DNA from: Paragorgia papillata
Taxonomy: Eukaryota > Cnidaria > Anthozoa > Scleralcyonacea > Coralliidae
Length of the DNA: 64,000 nucleotides
Direction: 5' to 3'
NCBI GenBank assembly: GCA_035771165.1
Contig: JAWNZC010000348.1
Coordinates: 1,903,501-1,967,500, forward strand
Every line of letters begins with the position of its first letter. Position 1 is the stretch's first letter. The notes beneath the pieces were generated by a model. That model worked only from the letters and a program-made list of their open reading frames with translations, had not been told where the DNA came from and searched no databases. Position numbers and translations under genes: made by a program. This document shows positions 11,019 through 22,242 of this stretch, in pieces.

Positions 11019-11651
11019 CTAAAAATTAATTAACCATAAAGAAATAATAAATACATTTTCTTTAGTTGAAAAACAAGTTGAAAAACCATCTCAACTCTTT
11101 ACCGAACCCTCAAGTCTTAATTACGTATTTTACCAGTGACAAATACACCTCGATATATTCCTGTTTCGTCATTCTATTTCTCACTTGGATAAATGCTGAC
11201 TTGTTTTGTTTTTTAATGTATAATGATAAATGTTAGTCAACCGACAGGGAAAGAAGTTATATTTTTATAAACAAAGTTATTTGTTTTTAATAAGTAAAAT
11301 TGTTGATCATTCTGCATGTATATCGTCCCCTAGAGCAATAGTTTACCTATATATCATCCACTTGATAAAATCTGAAGAACTTTGCGCGTACATGTATACC
11401 GTATTATTTTCGACAGTTAATTATAGTACAACGAAATAATAAACCTCTGCATAATTAAAAGTATATATATATATATAAACATGCAGAATATGGAGACAAG
11501 CGTTCTTCGTATAAGTTATAATAAACAATAACATCTTTGAAACTCAATAACTCGTTTTAATATTTCAGTTGAATTCAATAACATCCACAAACTTATGCAT
11601 GTATACAGTACATTAAAACTGAATAGCAAATACTCCTAATAATAGCCATAC

Positions 11652-11780
11652 CTTCGCATGTTTTTCCATCACCCACATAACCTTCATTGCAGATACATTT
11701 ATAGGAACCTACACTAGTGTCCTTACATGACGCTGACGTAGGATGACAGTCATCCTTTTCCGTTCCACATATAGAGGGAG
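11652..11780 (-). CDS. EGF-like module exon, 129-bp class
   Basis: A 43-codon phase 1-1 exon encoding PSICGTEKDDCHPTSASC and ending GYVGDGKTCE, with six cysteines. It is closest to the 9249-9377 exon, as expected from joint duplication of an EGF/Calx-beta pair. An ACACT insertion-like difference gives DTSVGSY in place of DTGAGSY. Confidence 0.85.
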
Positions 11781-12236
11781 CTACACAATATAGAATAACG
11801 TTGAAAATGAATATAAAATTTACATTTTATTTTAGGGTCGCTTTGTTAAAGGAATGGTATCTGAAATAAGCGGATAAATGTTTGACCGATTTAAAAGAAA
11901 TTAGAAATAGAAAAACATTGCTAGCAACTGTTATTTGATGTCATTAAATTGCTCAAATGTTGTAAACAGAGGCATAAAGAATGTTGATAAAGTGAACTTG
12001 CAAGTGAAACTGACAAGTAAACATGTTGCGTTGATATTTAATACCCGAAGAAACTGGATATATAAACGTTGAATGGAAATACGTTACATACATGAAGGCA
12101 ATTGTGTTTTGTGCATGTATTTAGAATTGTGTTTTCTATCGGAGAATTACATGTAGATTGTGTTTTGACTTTTGATTGTGACTAATGTGTTTAGATCTTA
12201 ATCATTATATTGCATATTGCAGGAACAGCGCAAACA

Positions 12237-12470
12237 CAATTGACCGTACCGAAAAAGATGGCGACTTGTACATTTAACCACAATCCTTTGCGCATAGTAA
12301 ATATTGTTTCTTGTATAATTATGGGAAGATAGGTCTTTTATAAAAAGATGAACTTGGTGAGGAATGAAGTTCTTGCTTTATGTTATTATGCTATTATTTG
12401 AGCTGACTTGTGGTCGCAAAGCATTGTGGTTAAATGTACCGCCGCCCATCTTTTTCGGTACCGTCAATTG
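12237..12470. mobile_element. 235-bp MITE-like inverted repeat
   Basis: Arms of about 60 bp: the left reads ATTGACCGTACCGAAAAAGA and continues into TTTAACCACAATCCTTTGCG, and the right is its complement with a few mismatches. Two short open frames (12364-12793) overlap its right arm and are not genes. No clear target-site duplication was found. Confidence 0.6.
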
Positions 12471-12667
12471 CAACCAGACGCCTAGCTGGATGGCCGTTTA
12501 CTTATATATAGGCTACTGCAAAATCACAGTGAGCAAGTATAGGTGCTTGGATCTAATACAACTAAATTTGACTCAAATTGTTGTATATAGACGTAATGCA
12601 TATATGTACGAAACGATGCCTGGTTTTAAATTTACTTCCATTCTACAAAAACATCTGTCACACTAAC

Positions 12668-12796
12668 CTATACAGGACTTTCCATTACCAAGATAACCTT
12701 GTTCACATTTGCAATCGTAAGTGCCAGAACCAGTGTCTTCGCATGTGGACAATGTGGGGTGGCAATCATCTGCTTCAGAACCACAAATTTTAGCAA
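12668..12796 (-). CDS. EGF-like module exon, 129-bp class
   Basis: A 43-codon phase 1-1 exon reading VAKICGSEADDCHPTL ... GYLGNGKSCI. It is the older-copy counterpart of 32837-32965 and 49937-50065, which lie at the same place relative to their VWA exon. It is the first EGF module after the VWA exon at 16663-17286 in transcript order. Confidence 0.85.
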   Translation of the reverse strand: MLKFVVLKQMIATPHCPHAKTLVLALTIANVNKVILVMESPV

Positions 12797-13661
12797 CTGT
12801 AAACAAAAATACACAATAAATACACAACTAAAAGAAATTGGATTTAAATAAGCAATATAACAACAAGCTTCAGAGACAGTTTTTTTTATTAGGACAATTA
12901 GCAATTCTCTACGGAGTTTGTTTTTCTTTACAAGTCAAAAAACAAGTTAAAGTATATATGAAGCAAAAAATAACTTTGTCCTTTTTAAAAGAAGTCTTAA
13001 AATAAAATATCAATATAGATCTTTCACTTCATTTGACAGGGAAAAAAACCCAGGTACAAACATAAAGCGAAGCGAACAAGCTGCAAACGAAGGTAAAGGG
13101 CAACATCTGAAGAGGAACGCAGCCAATGTCAGGCTTGTGAGTTGTTTTTATTTTTGGTATTTACTTGGCTTTATATGTTTTGTATTTTATTGGTACTTGT
13201 AAATTTGAAAGCAAATATGTAAACAATCATTGATTCGTCTTACATCTTTATATATAATTTTTCTATTTAATCAACTATATGCATGTACGCTATATCGCTG
13301 TATAACGCTATATCTGTTAACAGAAATATCCATGCACACTTCTTGAGGTTGTAAAAACTACACTTTTACTAATGCACTTCTATCCTTTCTTAATAAACTA
13401 GACAACTAGTAACTGAGATATATACTCCTCAAACTGGCCAAGCTTCAGAAAATATTGTAATATATAAAATTTACTGGTTTTTATGGAATTTAATTTCTAA
13501 TAACTCAAAAAATTGACGCTTTCTGTATTTAAAAAAAAACAACTAAAACGTATATTAAATTGATAGTTGTGACTACGTATAATCCTATACTTTTTTTTTC
13601 AAAATTAATCATAAAGCATATTTTTTAGTTGATATGACGTCATTTATGTTCCTAACTGCAC

Positions 13662-14707
13662 CAGTGAACTCGATGTACGTTAAAATGTGCGCTAACGAAG
13701 AACCAAAAAGTGAGGCCCCTGCGCGGTTTGCAGGTAGGATTCAGTCTCCCACAAAATGTTTTTTACACGGCCGCCCATCTTGAGCGAACTGCGAAGGCTC
13801 GAAAAGGTTTGAAAAAATTATTTATCAAATTATTTTGTCAGACTAAACGTGCATTTAATGGTTTCCCATTGTTGTGTAGTGCTGTTGTTGTTTTATTTAT
13901 TGCATAGCAGTTCGAAATTATACAGTAAATTAAGCTCGGGTCTCGGGATGAAAATAGGCTGAGAAAACAGACGTCCTCTTGCTGGCTATGATGAAAACAG
14001 CCAGCTGAAAAGGTGAGAACAAGAGTGAGAAAGCTATTCTTGTACGAGTAAGTTTGAAGACGTATTGATACTTGATATCCAATGTCATTTTCTTATTTCT
14101 GCTCCTTTAATTCTTTGTTCGAATGTGTTAAACGGCATTATGATATTTTAAGAAATAACTGACAACTAGATTGTTTATTTTTCACGTTTACTCATGGCTA
14201 GTTGTTGTTTTTGGTACGAATGCGGAATGCTTTCTAAACAAAACGACACATGAAACTGGTACTATACCATATTCTATACTAAGTTTGTGTTGATTTTTTG
14301 TATCCTCTTCGGAGTGACGAAACTCTAATATATATGGTTTATAATATAACGAAAATTTGATTTAATTTCTTCACTGACAAACTTCGTGCACGTTTTGTAA
14401 AGACAATGACTTTTACTATAGCAAAAAATCGACAATCACTGCATAATTAGTTCGGCGGCATAGCACAACCAATCAAAATTTAAAATGCACGTTTAGCAAA
14501 GCGTGATAAAATGATTCAATAAACAATTTTTCAAACCTTAATTTCGAGCCTTCGCGGTTCGCTGAAGACCGGTGACCGTGTAAAAAACATTTTGTAGGAG
14601 ACTGAAAGCTACCTGCAAACCGCGCAGGGGTCTGGAACTTTTTGCCCCCCAAATGACTGGACGTTAGCGTTCCAGGTATGAGATTTTAACTTACATCGAG
14701 TTCACTG
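13662..14707. mobile_element. Non-autonomous hAT-like element with 8-bp duplication
   Basis: The 1,046-bp element starts CAGTGAACTCGATGTA and ends TACATCGAGTTCACTG. It is flanked on both sides by the identical 8-mer AACTGCAC (13654-13661 and 14708-14715). The inverted ends extend imperfectly for about 200 bp (shared GCGCGGTTTGCAGGTAG and TCGAGCCTTCGCGGTTCGC-like blocks). An 8-bp duplication with CAGTG ends fits hAT. No transposase is encoded; the only open frame (13710-13907) lies inside the left arm. Confidence 0.85.
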
Positions 14708-16662
14708 AACTGCACAGAAACACGTAAAAAAATAGTTATTATTTAAATAAAACAATCACATCCCCCCCACGATTTCTAGCAACGCTGCCCATATCGTAAA
14801 CAAAGCCGTCTCTACGAAAGTTATACCATACAATCAGTCAAAAGCCTCTCATTTATATCAAACACCAATATCAAGAAAATAAATTATTCCTAATCGACTA
14901 ATAGCATTAGTATAACTCTTAGATTTTAAATGTATAAATAATATTAAAGAAACAATCTTTTGTAGCTTCATCTTACAAAATCACATGATGTAATATCGTC
15001 ATGAATTACAATTAAGATATAACTGCGGTCCGTTTCACGAAACAAAATCCGAAACTATTTACAGATTTAACATTTATGTATCAAAAAGAACCGCTTATTT
15101 TCCCACGATGAAACGTTTTCAATCACACATCGTGAACAAAGATGTCATACTCTGCAACCGAACTCCCCCTTTTTTACTACTATTCCCACTATGATTCCAT
15201 GACATCATCATCTTTCACGTCTATTTGAAACAGAGTCAACCAATTATTGAAATATAGTAAGGTTGGCTATACTGCCGAAACAAATAACGTAGGAGTCTAA
15301 CGTTTCGAGCGAATTATAAGGCCCTTCCTCGGAGAGAAAAAGGTTTCTCTGACGAAGGGCCTTCGCTCGAAACGTTAGACAACTACGTTCCCTGTTTCGG
15401 CAGTATATCCAACCTTACTATATTTCGATTTGTGTTTCAACACTGCCTACATAGCAGCAGTAAATTAAACATTTTGACGTCACATGTACATAATGACCTA
15501 TCGGAGAATGTTAGGGAATATTTGCTGGCAAATAGGGTTTTTCTCTTTTTCTGCTGGTTTAATCTTTATATTTATATTGGTAGAATTAAATTTGTAAACA
15601 TATTTAGATTAGTATAATTATGTAGTTACTGAGGGGTCTGAGGAAGGGATTAATCTCATTTACCTGGCCCCTCCAAGGATATACAACCTCGCTGTGACAT
15701 GCCATTCTCATCAGATTCTCACCTGGACAACACGTTTCTTTGTATCGCCAACCTCCTCCCTTACTTCTGCCTATGCGTTTTAGTTGCCCTTCCCTTTTAC
15801 ATAGATTGAAAGTAATTGATGAATAATTGGATTCTTCAATTAAAGCGGTTTTGGGTTCTTCCCTTTACTCCAGAACGATTTATTCCAGTATTTACAATTC
15901 CATAATTTTTTTAATTGGCTCCGGTAAACTAGTTCAGTCAATGCAGCTTAAGATGACTACACAATGGCTAAACACAGGGGGTAAGAGGGGAAACAAATAT
16001 ATATTTATTGCTATTATCAAATATAATAACTTGAAAAGTTTACTTTCTCTGAAGTAATTATGCACATCTGACGTCAAAAATGTTTAATTTTCATATCAAA
16101 CAAAGTGAAATAATAATACAACAACGAATTTACAGTAGATAGAAACAAAAAATGCACAAAATGTTACTTTGTAAGACGTGCGATAAAGAAAGCAGAAGTG
16201 TGGAACATTAACATCGTGACATCATCAAAGTTAACAGCCATAGACGAGTATAAGCGTCGAAGACGAAGAATCGTAGTTAATTACAGCATGCCATTGACAA
16301 CACTCGGACAGCGTTTTAGCTTTACTTCGTAAGTGGATGTTAAAGTTTTGACTGTTTCGCCGTTCACAAAAAATAGCACAAGCTTCGGATCAGACCAGAC
16401 TTGTTAATTTAACTGCCAAACACTCAACTTTTTCAATCGACTTTTGAATATAAATTAATATTTCATTTACCGTTTTTTTAAGGTCCATGATATAGAAAAA
16501 ATTAAAAGAAATTGGGGATATATAACATATATATCATATGTTGAACTTTTTCAACCACATTCGAAATAACGATCTCATAACCGAACGCCCATTTCTTCAG
16601 CCAACTATTCCCATTATCTTTCATGGTATGCACCATCTTTTAACAGCCAAGCCATGTCTTAC
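14708..16662. other. Intron upstream of older-copy EGF exon, mostly unrecognised
   Basis: Intron between the VWA exon (16663-17286) and the EGF exon at 12668-12796. It holds the palindrome at 15249-15427. The stretch around 15990-16090 is similar to the sequence just left of the 5S-SINE at 34086 and 51193, but the SINE is missing here. No coding sequence is seen. Confidence 0.5.
15249..15427. mobile_element. Palindromic element with CTGACGA...CGAAAC core
   Basis: About 180 bp fold back on themselves. The ends are GAAATATAGTAAGGTTGG and its complement. The interior has CTAACGTTTCGAGCGAA facing TTCGCTCGAAACGTTAG. The right half contains CTGACGAAGGGCC and CGAAAC, reminiscent of hammerhead-ribozyme-bearing retroelement ends, but the helix II pairing is poor. 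Confidence 0.5.
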
Positions 16663-17286
16663 CTGGACAAAATATCTCAATGAAATTTTCCACCGTCTCT
16701 GTTAACTCCTTGTAATTCTTTGTAAGAATGGCATTTTCAGGAATCTCAACCATATCTTTAACTTGATCAATCGCCGATTGCTTGGTCAGTCCAACACCAA
16801 CTGCAAACACGGCCATGTCTCGGTTAAAGAAAGGCTTCATGGCGTCACCTACGTATGTGTAACCGCTTTCCTTCGTTTGTTCTCCATCTGTGATCACCAT
16901 GAAAATTTTTACAACACTGGGATCGTCAACACGAAGTCCCGCCGCTTTAATGGCCACTTCTTCATCCGCAAGTGCTAAACCCCTATGAGTTTTTGTTCGA
17001 CCACCAGGGAGTGGACCAGGCATCTTATCTACAACACTTTCGAATTTCCCAGAAGTTTGACTTTCTTGTAATGTAATTTCTATCTCGCCCTGTTCGCTAA
17101 ATGTGACGATAGCACCTTGACCTATTACATTTCCTTCGTCGTCCCTTTCGCCAATTTTTAGTCTGTTTCCAACGAGTTTGAGAAATTCACGCACGTGAAC
17201 ATAGTCACTTGGCCTAATACTTCCAGATCTATCCACCACAAATATGATATCCATCTTTTGACACTTTGCCTCACCTAGAGGTAAAG
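16663..17286 (-). CDS. von Willebrand factor A domain exon (older copy)
   Basis: A single 624-bp phase 1-1 exon encodes a whole VWA domain of about 208 residues. It enters with LPLGEAKCQKMDIIF and leaves with EIFCPG. The cysteines at the two ends (AKCQK, FCPG) could pair, as in many extracellular VWA domains. The metal-ion-dependent adhesion site is complete: DRSGS (D-x-S-x-S), the threonine in RTKTHRG, and the aspartate in VITDGE. VWA domains with this site usually bind ligands through Mg2+. The methionine near the start is internal, since the reading frame runs upstream to the acceptor. It differs from the copy at 52178-52801 at about 8 residues. Confidence 0.93.
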
Positions 17287-17573
17287 CTAATTTAAAAAGA
17301 GAAAATTAACCAATCTTGAATATCATATTCTTTTAACGGCAATATAAACAAATAACCTAGAAGAGCATCTCACATCTGACACATCACAAAATACATGCAT
17401 TACTAGATATTATATATTTAACAATTATACCGTACCGAGTTGCATTGGCTACTAGTAGTATACGGTGATACCGTGAGAGCAAATAATATAATTGTTTTTT
17501 ATATGGCGAAAACAAGTTTATAACAAAAGGTCCGCTATGCGTACATGTATCTGCGCCAAACCCACCACTGTGA

Positions 17574-17697
17574 GAATCTTATCAAGATCTTGTAAGATCT
17601 TGTGTGATCTTGGAAAATCTTGTAAGATCTTAAGAAAAATCTTATAAGATTTTTATACGTAGATCTTATAAGATTTTAGCGAGATCTTATAACATAA
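17574..17697. repeat. Imperfect short tandem repeat (AAGATCTTGT/AAGATCTTAT units)
   Basis: About ten degenerate copies of a 10-12-bp palindromic unit containing AGATCTTRTAAGATC lie in the intron upstream of the VWA exon. Confidence 0.75.
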
Positions 17698-17939
17698 TTA
17701 AAGGTACTGTATTAAAGTACACGTTCTCTGACCAAAATAATTTTTTATCATGACTCACAAAAACTGTGGTAGATCAGTCACAAGTTTACTATAAGTCACG
17801 TTAAAAATACTTACCAGTTTTATCAGCAATATCCCCTGTCTCCGAAATGTTTTATAGCAAGGCTTTGTCGGAAATATAGAATTTAACGACTAACTGCATG
17901 AAGATATAATACGGCTGTTGAGCCGGACACCGCGGGTCT

Positions 17940-18840
17940 AAAGTATACCCCTGAACGTCTGTAGGTTTGTGCCATTTTGGAAACTTATACAGTTAGATAG
18001 AGCGAAAATTCTGACAACAAATGTGAATTAGAAAAAATCATAGAATAGCAACGGAGAAAAATCTATTTGAATTGAGATGATCGCGAAATATCAAATGACA
18101 ATTATTGGGTGAATAATCGTCTGTAGGTTTGTGCCATTCACGAAACTTGTACAGTTAGATAGAGCGTTAAATACTCTACAACATATGTGAATTAGAAAAG
18201 ATCGTATAGAATAGAACCCTGAAAAATCATAGTGTTTTAGTCAAAAACTTTGTCGGAAATATAGAATTTAACGGCTACACCCGTATTGTCCGTATTGGGA
18301 TATATCTTCATTGCAGTCGAGCCACCGGATACCGCGTGTTTAAAGTATACCCCTGAATCGTCTGTAGGTTTGTGCCATTCACGAAACTTCTACAGTTAGA
18401 TAGAGCGTTAAATTCTGTACAACATATGTGAATTAGAAAACATGGTATAGAATAGCAACGGAGAAAAGGCTATTTGAACTGACATGAGCGCAAATATAAA
18501 ATTGCATTATTACGCTATTTATACTTGGCGTATGGTCAAACGCGGTCATATTTAAAGTAAATCCCTGAATCGTCTGTAGGTTTGTGCCATTTGGGAAACT
18601 TGCACGGTTAGATAGAGCGTTAACTTCTGTACAACGTATACTGTACAACGTACTTCTGTAGAACAAATCGTATAGAATAGCAACGGAGAACAATCTATTT
18701 GAACTGAGATGAGCGCAAATATCAAATTGCATTATTATGCTATCACTTGGCGTACGGTCAAACGCAATCATTTTAAAGTATCCCTGAATCGTCTGTAGGT
18801 TTGTGCCATTCACGAAACTCCTACAGTTGTATAGAATAGA
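17940..18840. repeat. Degenerate tandem repeat, unit about 160-240 bp, five copies
   Basis: The motif CGTCTGTAGGTTTGTGCCAT recurs near 17956, 18118, 18359, 18571 and 18790. It is followed each time by ACAGTTAGATAGAGCG-type sequence and an AGAATAGCAACGGAGAA-like stretch. The spacing is irregular. It is satellite-like, found only in the older copy, and has no coding value. Confidence 0.8.
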
Positions 18841-19078
18841 ACCTTGAAAATCGTAGTATTTCAATCCAAAACTTTGTTGCTTCGGAGCACTTCGTGATAT
18901 GGCGGACGAAATATTGTAAACACGGTCGGATTAAAAATACTTGTTTCCATCGTTCAAATTGACAGCTCGTAGGTGACACCAAAAAATTCTGAGCTTTGAT
19001 TGGCCCTGATGTAATCGTCGCGCATTGGTTATAGTTACACAACAGCACACACTACAGGTCAGTGGTTACACAAAAAAG

Positions 19079-19385
19079 TTAAAGGTGATGTACAGTCCGG
19101 TCTGCGCATGTCCACCATGGAGTCCCAAAAACATGACATTCGTAGATAATTACATGAAGTACTCAGCTCAATGTAAACCGTTAGGAGCAACATGGCAGAA
19201 AACGAAGTGATGCGGCGAGGATATCTCTTCGGATTTCTTCTGAAAATGTTTTGTTTTGGGTACAAGTAATGAATGGGAACCAACAAAAGCTTACAATCTT
19301 GATTAAGGTATTAGTATTATTTTTGTAAATAAAGATGTAAAGATTAGTTTCGTACATGCGCAGAACGGACTGTACATCACCTTAA
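19079..19385. mobile_element. About 307-bp MITE with 33-bp inverted ends
   Basis: The left end is AGGTGATGTACAGTCCGGTC and the right end is its complement with one or two differences. TTAA-like sequence sits at both borders (a TTA or TTAA duplication; I cannot decide which). It is non-coding. Confidence 0.65.
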
Positions 19386-19743
19386 CAGACACACCCACAA
19401 CCACAAACACAACACGATAGCAATATATCTGCTGCGCAGATACAAAAATAATGAAAAACTGTTGGTTCATAACCGGAATAAAGCGCTTGAGAAAAATCCA
19501 AAGTTTTCCCTTCAGAGTATTAAAATTCAAAACTGTTTAAAAAAGCTACTTGGAAAGGTAGAGCATGACGACTAACAATAAACTTATTAAGATTGTAAAG
19601 ATTGAGCATTTAAAAGCATAAAAAAAACGAAAATGATCGGAAACATTACAGAAAAGAGAAAAAATAGAAATCTACCAAGATTCGTTTTGATAACGAAATA
19701 CTGACGTTTCGAGCAAAACCATTTATCAATTCACCTTTTCACA

Positions 19744-20116
19744 GAGCAAAAAAAGTTAGTTAATAAGTTATTTTGCCGTTTTTGATTTACTTTAATAGTT
19801 TCTGAGATATAAGCCTTCAAACATGCCAATTTCGGATTTCGCCAAAAATTTCCGTCGTTCATTTTTAAGCACGGGGGCCTGGGACTCAGGAACCTAAGCC
19901 GACCGTTTTCTTTGTTGGAACTCTCGTGCGTACTGGAAAACGGGTGTGAGCTCGACATTTCGATTTTTCAGTCAAATATATGTGTTTTTGTGAATCAATA
20001 AGCCGAAAGGTAGTTGTTTTCGATTGAGAATTGGCATGTTCAGAAGCCAATATGTCAGGAACTATTTGACTAAATAAAAAACGGCAAAATAACTTATTAA
20101 CTGATTTTTTCTGCTC
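19744..20116. mobile_element. Inverted-repeat element, about 370 bp
   Basis: Arms of about 90 bp (19744-19835 and 20024-20116). The outer part shares TTAATAAGTTATTTTGCCGT and its complement, and the inner part shares AACATGCCAATT. It has no open frame of note. Confidence 0.6.
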
Positions 20117-20156
20117 TATTTAAATACGTTAAAACCCCACAAGTGATATAAGCTTA

Positions 20157-20425
20157 ATTAAAAAGGTGATTGCGTAGTGTTGAGGAACAATGAGGTATTT
20201 TTTTCTTTATAAACACTTTCGTGGCAACAGTCCAAATGTGATCGTTGTGATATTGGTAAAAGTAACAATTCTCGGACGTATATGACAAATGTATCCTTAT
20301 ACGTCCGAGCATTATTACTTTTACTAATATTACAACGTTCATATTCAGACATTGTTGCCACGAAAGTGTTTATAAAGATAAATTTACCACATTGTGTCTC
20401 CACACCACACAATACCTTTTTAATT
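20157..20425. mobile_element. Hairpin MITE, about 269 bp
   Basis: The ends ATTAAAAAGGT / ACCTTTTTAAT are mirrored. Long inner pairing follows: TTTATAAACACTTTCGTGGC facing its complement, and CTCGGACGTATA facing TATACGTCCGAG. The arms cover nearly the whole element. Confidence 0.65.
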
Positions 20426-20855
20426 CAACTTGTTACCCTGGATAGACCACAATACATTGCGAATTCAAGATGGCACCGCTATTGGTGAACATGTATTAGC
20501 TAGGGCTCCGCCCAGAGCGCCAGTATTTCGTTATCAAAACTATAGTTTTAACTTTGCTCTATCCAAAACACTGCCTACGCAGCACTATGCATTTTACACT
20601 CTCGGATATATTTATTTGGTTTGCGATCTTTATAGCATACAAATGACATAGGTTCCATGCATAATGCTCTATTTCTTTAGAAAATCTATTTTACTGGATA
20701 CTATGTTAATAAATATACGTGTTGTTTGGCATATGTTCAGCACTTTTTATTTGACCACTCACAAACTACATTTTGTAGTTTCTAGTATATCACGTATCGC
20801 ATCACACATATTACATAATATCACACATCTGGCACACATAAATGTATGTATGCAC

Positions 20856-20858
<3 letters not shown>

Positions 20859-20902
<44 letters not shown>

Positions 20903-21015
20903 AACAAACAAACAAACAAACAAACAAACAAACAAACAAACAAACAAACAAACAAACAAACAAACAAACAAACAAACAAACAAACAAACAAACAAACAAA
21001 CAAACAAACAAACAC
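20859..21015. repeat. (GACA)n(AACA)n compound microsatellite
   Basis: About 10 GACA units run into about 29 AACA units, 73 bp from the EGF exon at 21088-21213 on its donor side. Long open frames across it on both strands ([16 protein letters not shown]) are repeat artefacts. The equivalent site in the younger copies (37149, 54241) is a GACA tract. Confidence 0.95.
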
Positions 21016-21087
21016 AGACGCAGATGCAGATGCAAACGCAAAAACGAGCACCAAACACAAAATACAAACAGACAGAGATTTTCAAAC

Positions 21088-21213
21088 CTGTACAAGTTTT
21101 TCCATCACCAGTAAATCCTTCATTGCATGTACATATATAATTTCCAGGACCTGTGTCCGTACACGTAGCATTTTTGTCGCAATCATCCATTTCAGTACCA
21201 CATATTTTGATTG
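21088..21213 (-). CDS. EGF-like module exon next to VWA (older copy)
   Basis: A 126-bp phase 1-1 exon reading [17 protein letters not shown] ... [12 protein letters not shown] replaces the usual GY. The module is nearly identical to 37317-37442 and 54390-54515, and in all three copies it is the module immediately before the VWA exon. A microsatellite follows the donor in each case. Confidence 0.87.
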
Positions 21214-22007
21214 CTATAAAAATATATAGACGGTCTCAGTTAATTTCAAAAATACTATATTTTTTAGCCTGAATTAAAAGCTGTGTAAACAGTCTGAACA
21301 GACAAAAAATAAGAAAATTTGTTAATTCTAATCGACATTCTCTAACCGTCCTTTTCTCAAACTTTAACACGTGTAGGGAGAGCAGCTATAAACTAGAAAT
21401 CGTGAATCACTAATTACAGTATATATTTAAAGGTGATGACATGCAACGTAAAAACAACTTTGCCTTATTCAAAAACTTATGAGAAAGTAAGTTGACAAGA
21501 ACTGTAACCTTTCACAGCGAGATATTTTACCGATTCTATTCCGACAATGCGCCATTTTCCGAATTTGAAAAATTTCTAGTTACAAAAACGTCAATATAAA
21601 AGCTAAGTAGTTTGACAAAAAAGAACAGCGCACTATCGTCTCTAGTTTAATTTAAACTTTGCAGCGAAGATTTATAAACTAGCAAAATGTTAGCCAATAT
21701 TAGTAGCGCAATTTCTATTTGCACCATTATTAGCCTGCAAAAGCTGCCGCATAACTTTAGGTCTATCACTCCCCCAAAAGTAGTTTCTGCGACTCGGCTG
21801 CAAAAATCTCATACTGACGACGAGAATGCACGGTAAAAGCAGACGTGACTTGTGATTGGTTATTCTGTAATCATACGGATACACGTTTATAAAATAACAT
21901 GTATACTACGCGAACCCTGATTGGTCAATTGCCGTGTTTGGATTAGAGTATCCAAACACGGAAAATTCCCGCCAAAACGATTTTTTGAAAATGTCGGACA
22001 GTATATC

Positions 22008-22087
22008 ATTATAGCTTCCACGACCAGTGTCAGAACATGTTGCAAACTTGTGGCAGTCGTCTTTGTCGGTACCACATATCTTAATTT
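22008..22087 (-). pseudogene. Truncated EGF-like exon (3' part missing)
   Basis: The N-terminal two thirds of the module (IKICGTDKDDCHKF ... GRGSY) and the acceptor match the intact exons 28030-28155, 45074-45199 and 63038-63163. After the tyrosine the sequence changes abruptly to unrelated DNA containing the palindrome CCGTGTTTGGAT...ATCCAAACACGG (about 21932-21960). The last two or three cysteines and the donor are gone, so a rearrangement or insertion has removed the module. Confidence 0.75.
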
Positions 22088-22138
22088 CTTACAAAAATAC
22101 GAAAAAACAAGTTTGACAACAATTATAAGTAAGGGTTG

Positions 22139-22242
22139 AGGAAAATTAGTGACTCAATGTCCCAAAAGCCGAGGGACGATTTCTGGAACATTCACAAATA
22201 GTCCCGAGGTTTGATGGGAAATTTATTCACTAATTTCCCAAC
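22139..22242. repeat. About 100-bp hairpin repeat (copy 1 of 4)
   Basis: The arms GGAAAATTAGTGACT...TGTCCCA and TGGGAAATTTATTCA...TTTCCC fold back around a GGGAC/GTCCC inner stem. It lies in the intron between two EGF exons, with copies at 28206-28309, 45251-45354 and 63213-63318. Confidence 0.6.

Noticed and set aside
13710..13907. 65-codon plus-strand frame
   Set aside because: It lies inside the left inverted arm of the hAT-like element and has no transposase similarity.
16763..16978. Plus-strand frame opposite VWA
   Set aside because: Antisense of the VWA exon, repeated at 52293-52493. It has no independent support.
16663..17286. Translation start at the VWA methionine (MDIIF)
   Set aside because: The open frame continues upstream through LPLGEAKCQK to a proper AG acceptor in phase 1, in all three copies. 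The methionine is internal.
17574..17697. Possible CRISPR-like repeat array
   Set aside because: The units are only 10-12 bp, contiguous and without spacers, and the genome is eukaryotic.
20664..21229. Long open frames of [16 protein letters not shown] or QTNKQTNK type over the microsatellite
   Set aside because: They are translations of (GACA)n/(AACA)n in several frames and have no domain. The real coding piece is only the EGF exon 21088-21213. The same applies to frames at 31818-32118, 37075-37419, 46848-47208 and 54169-54492.
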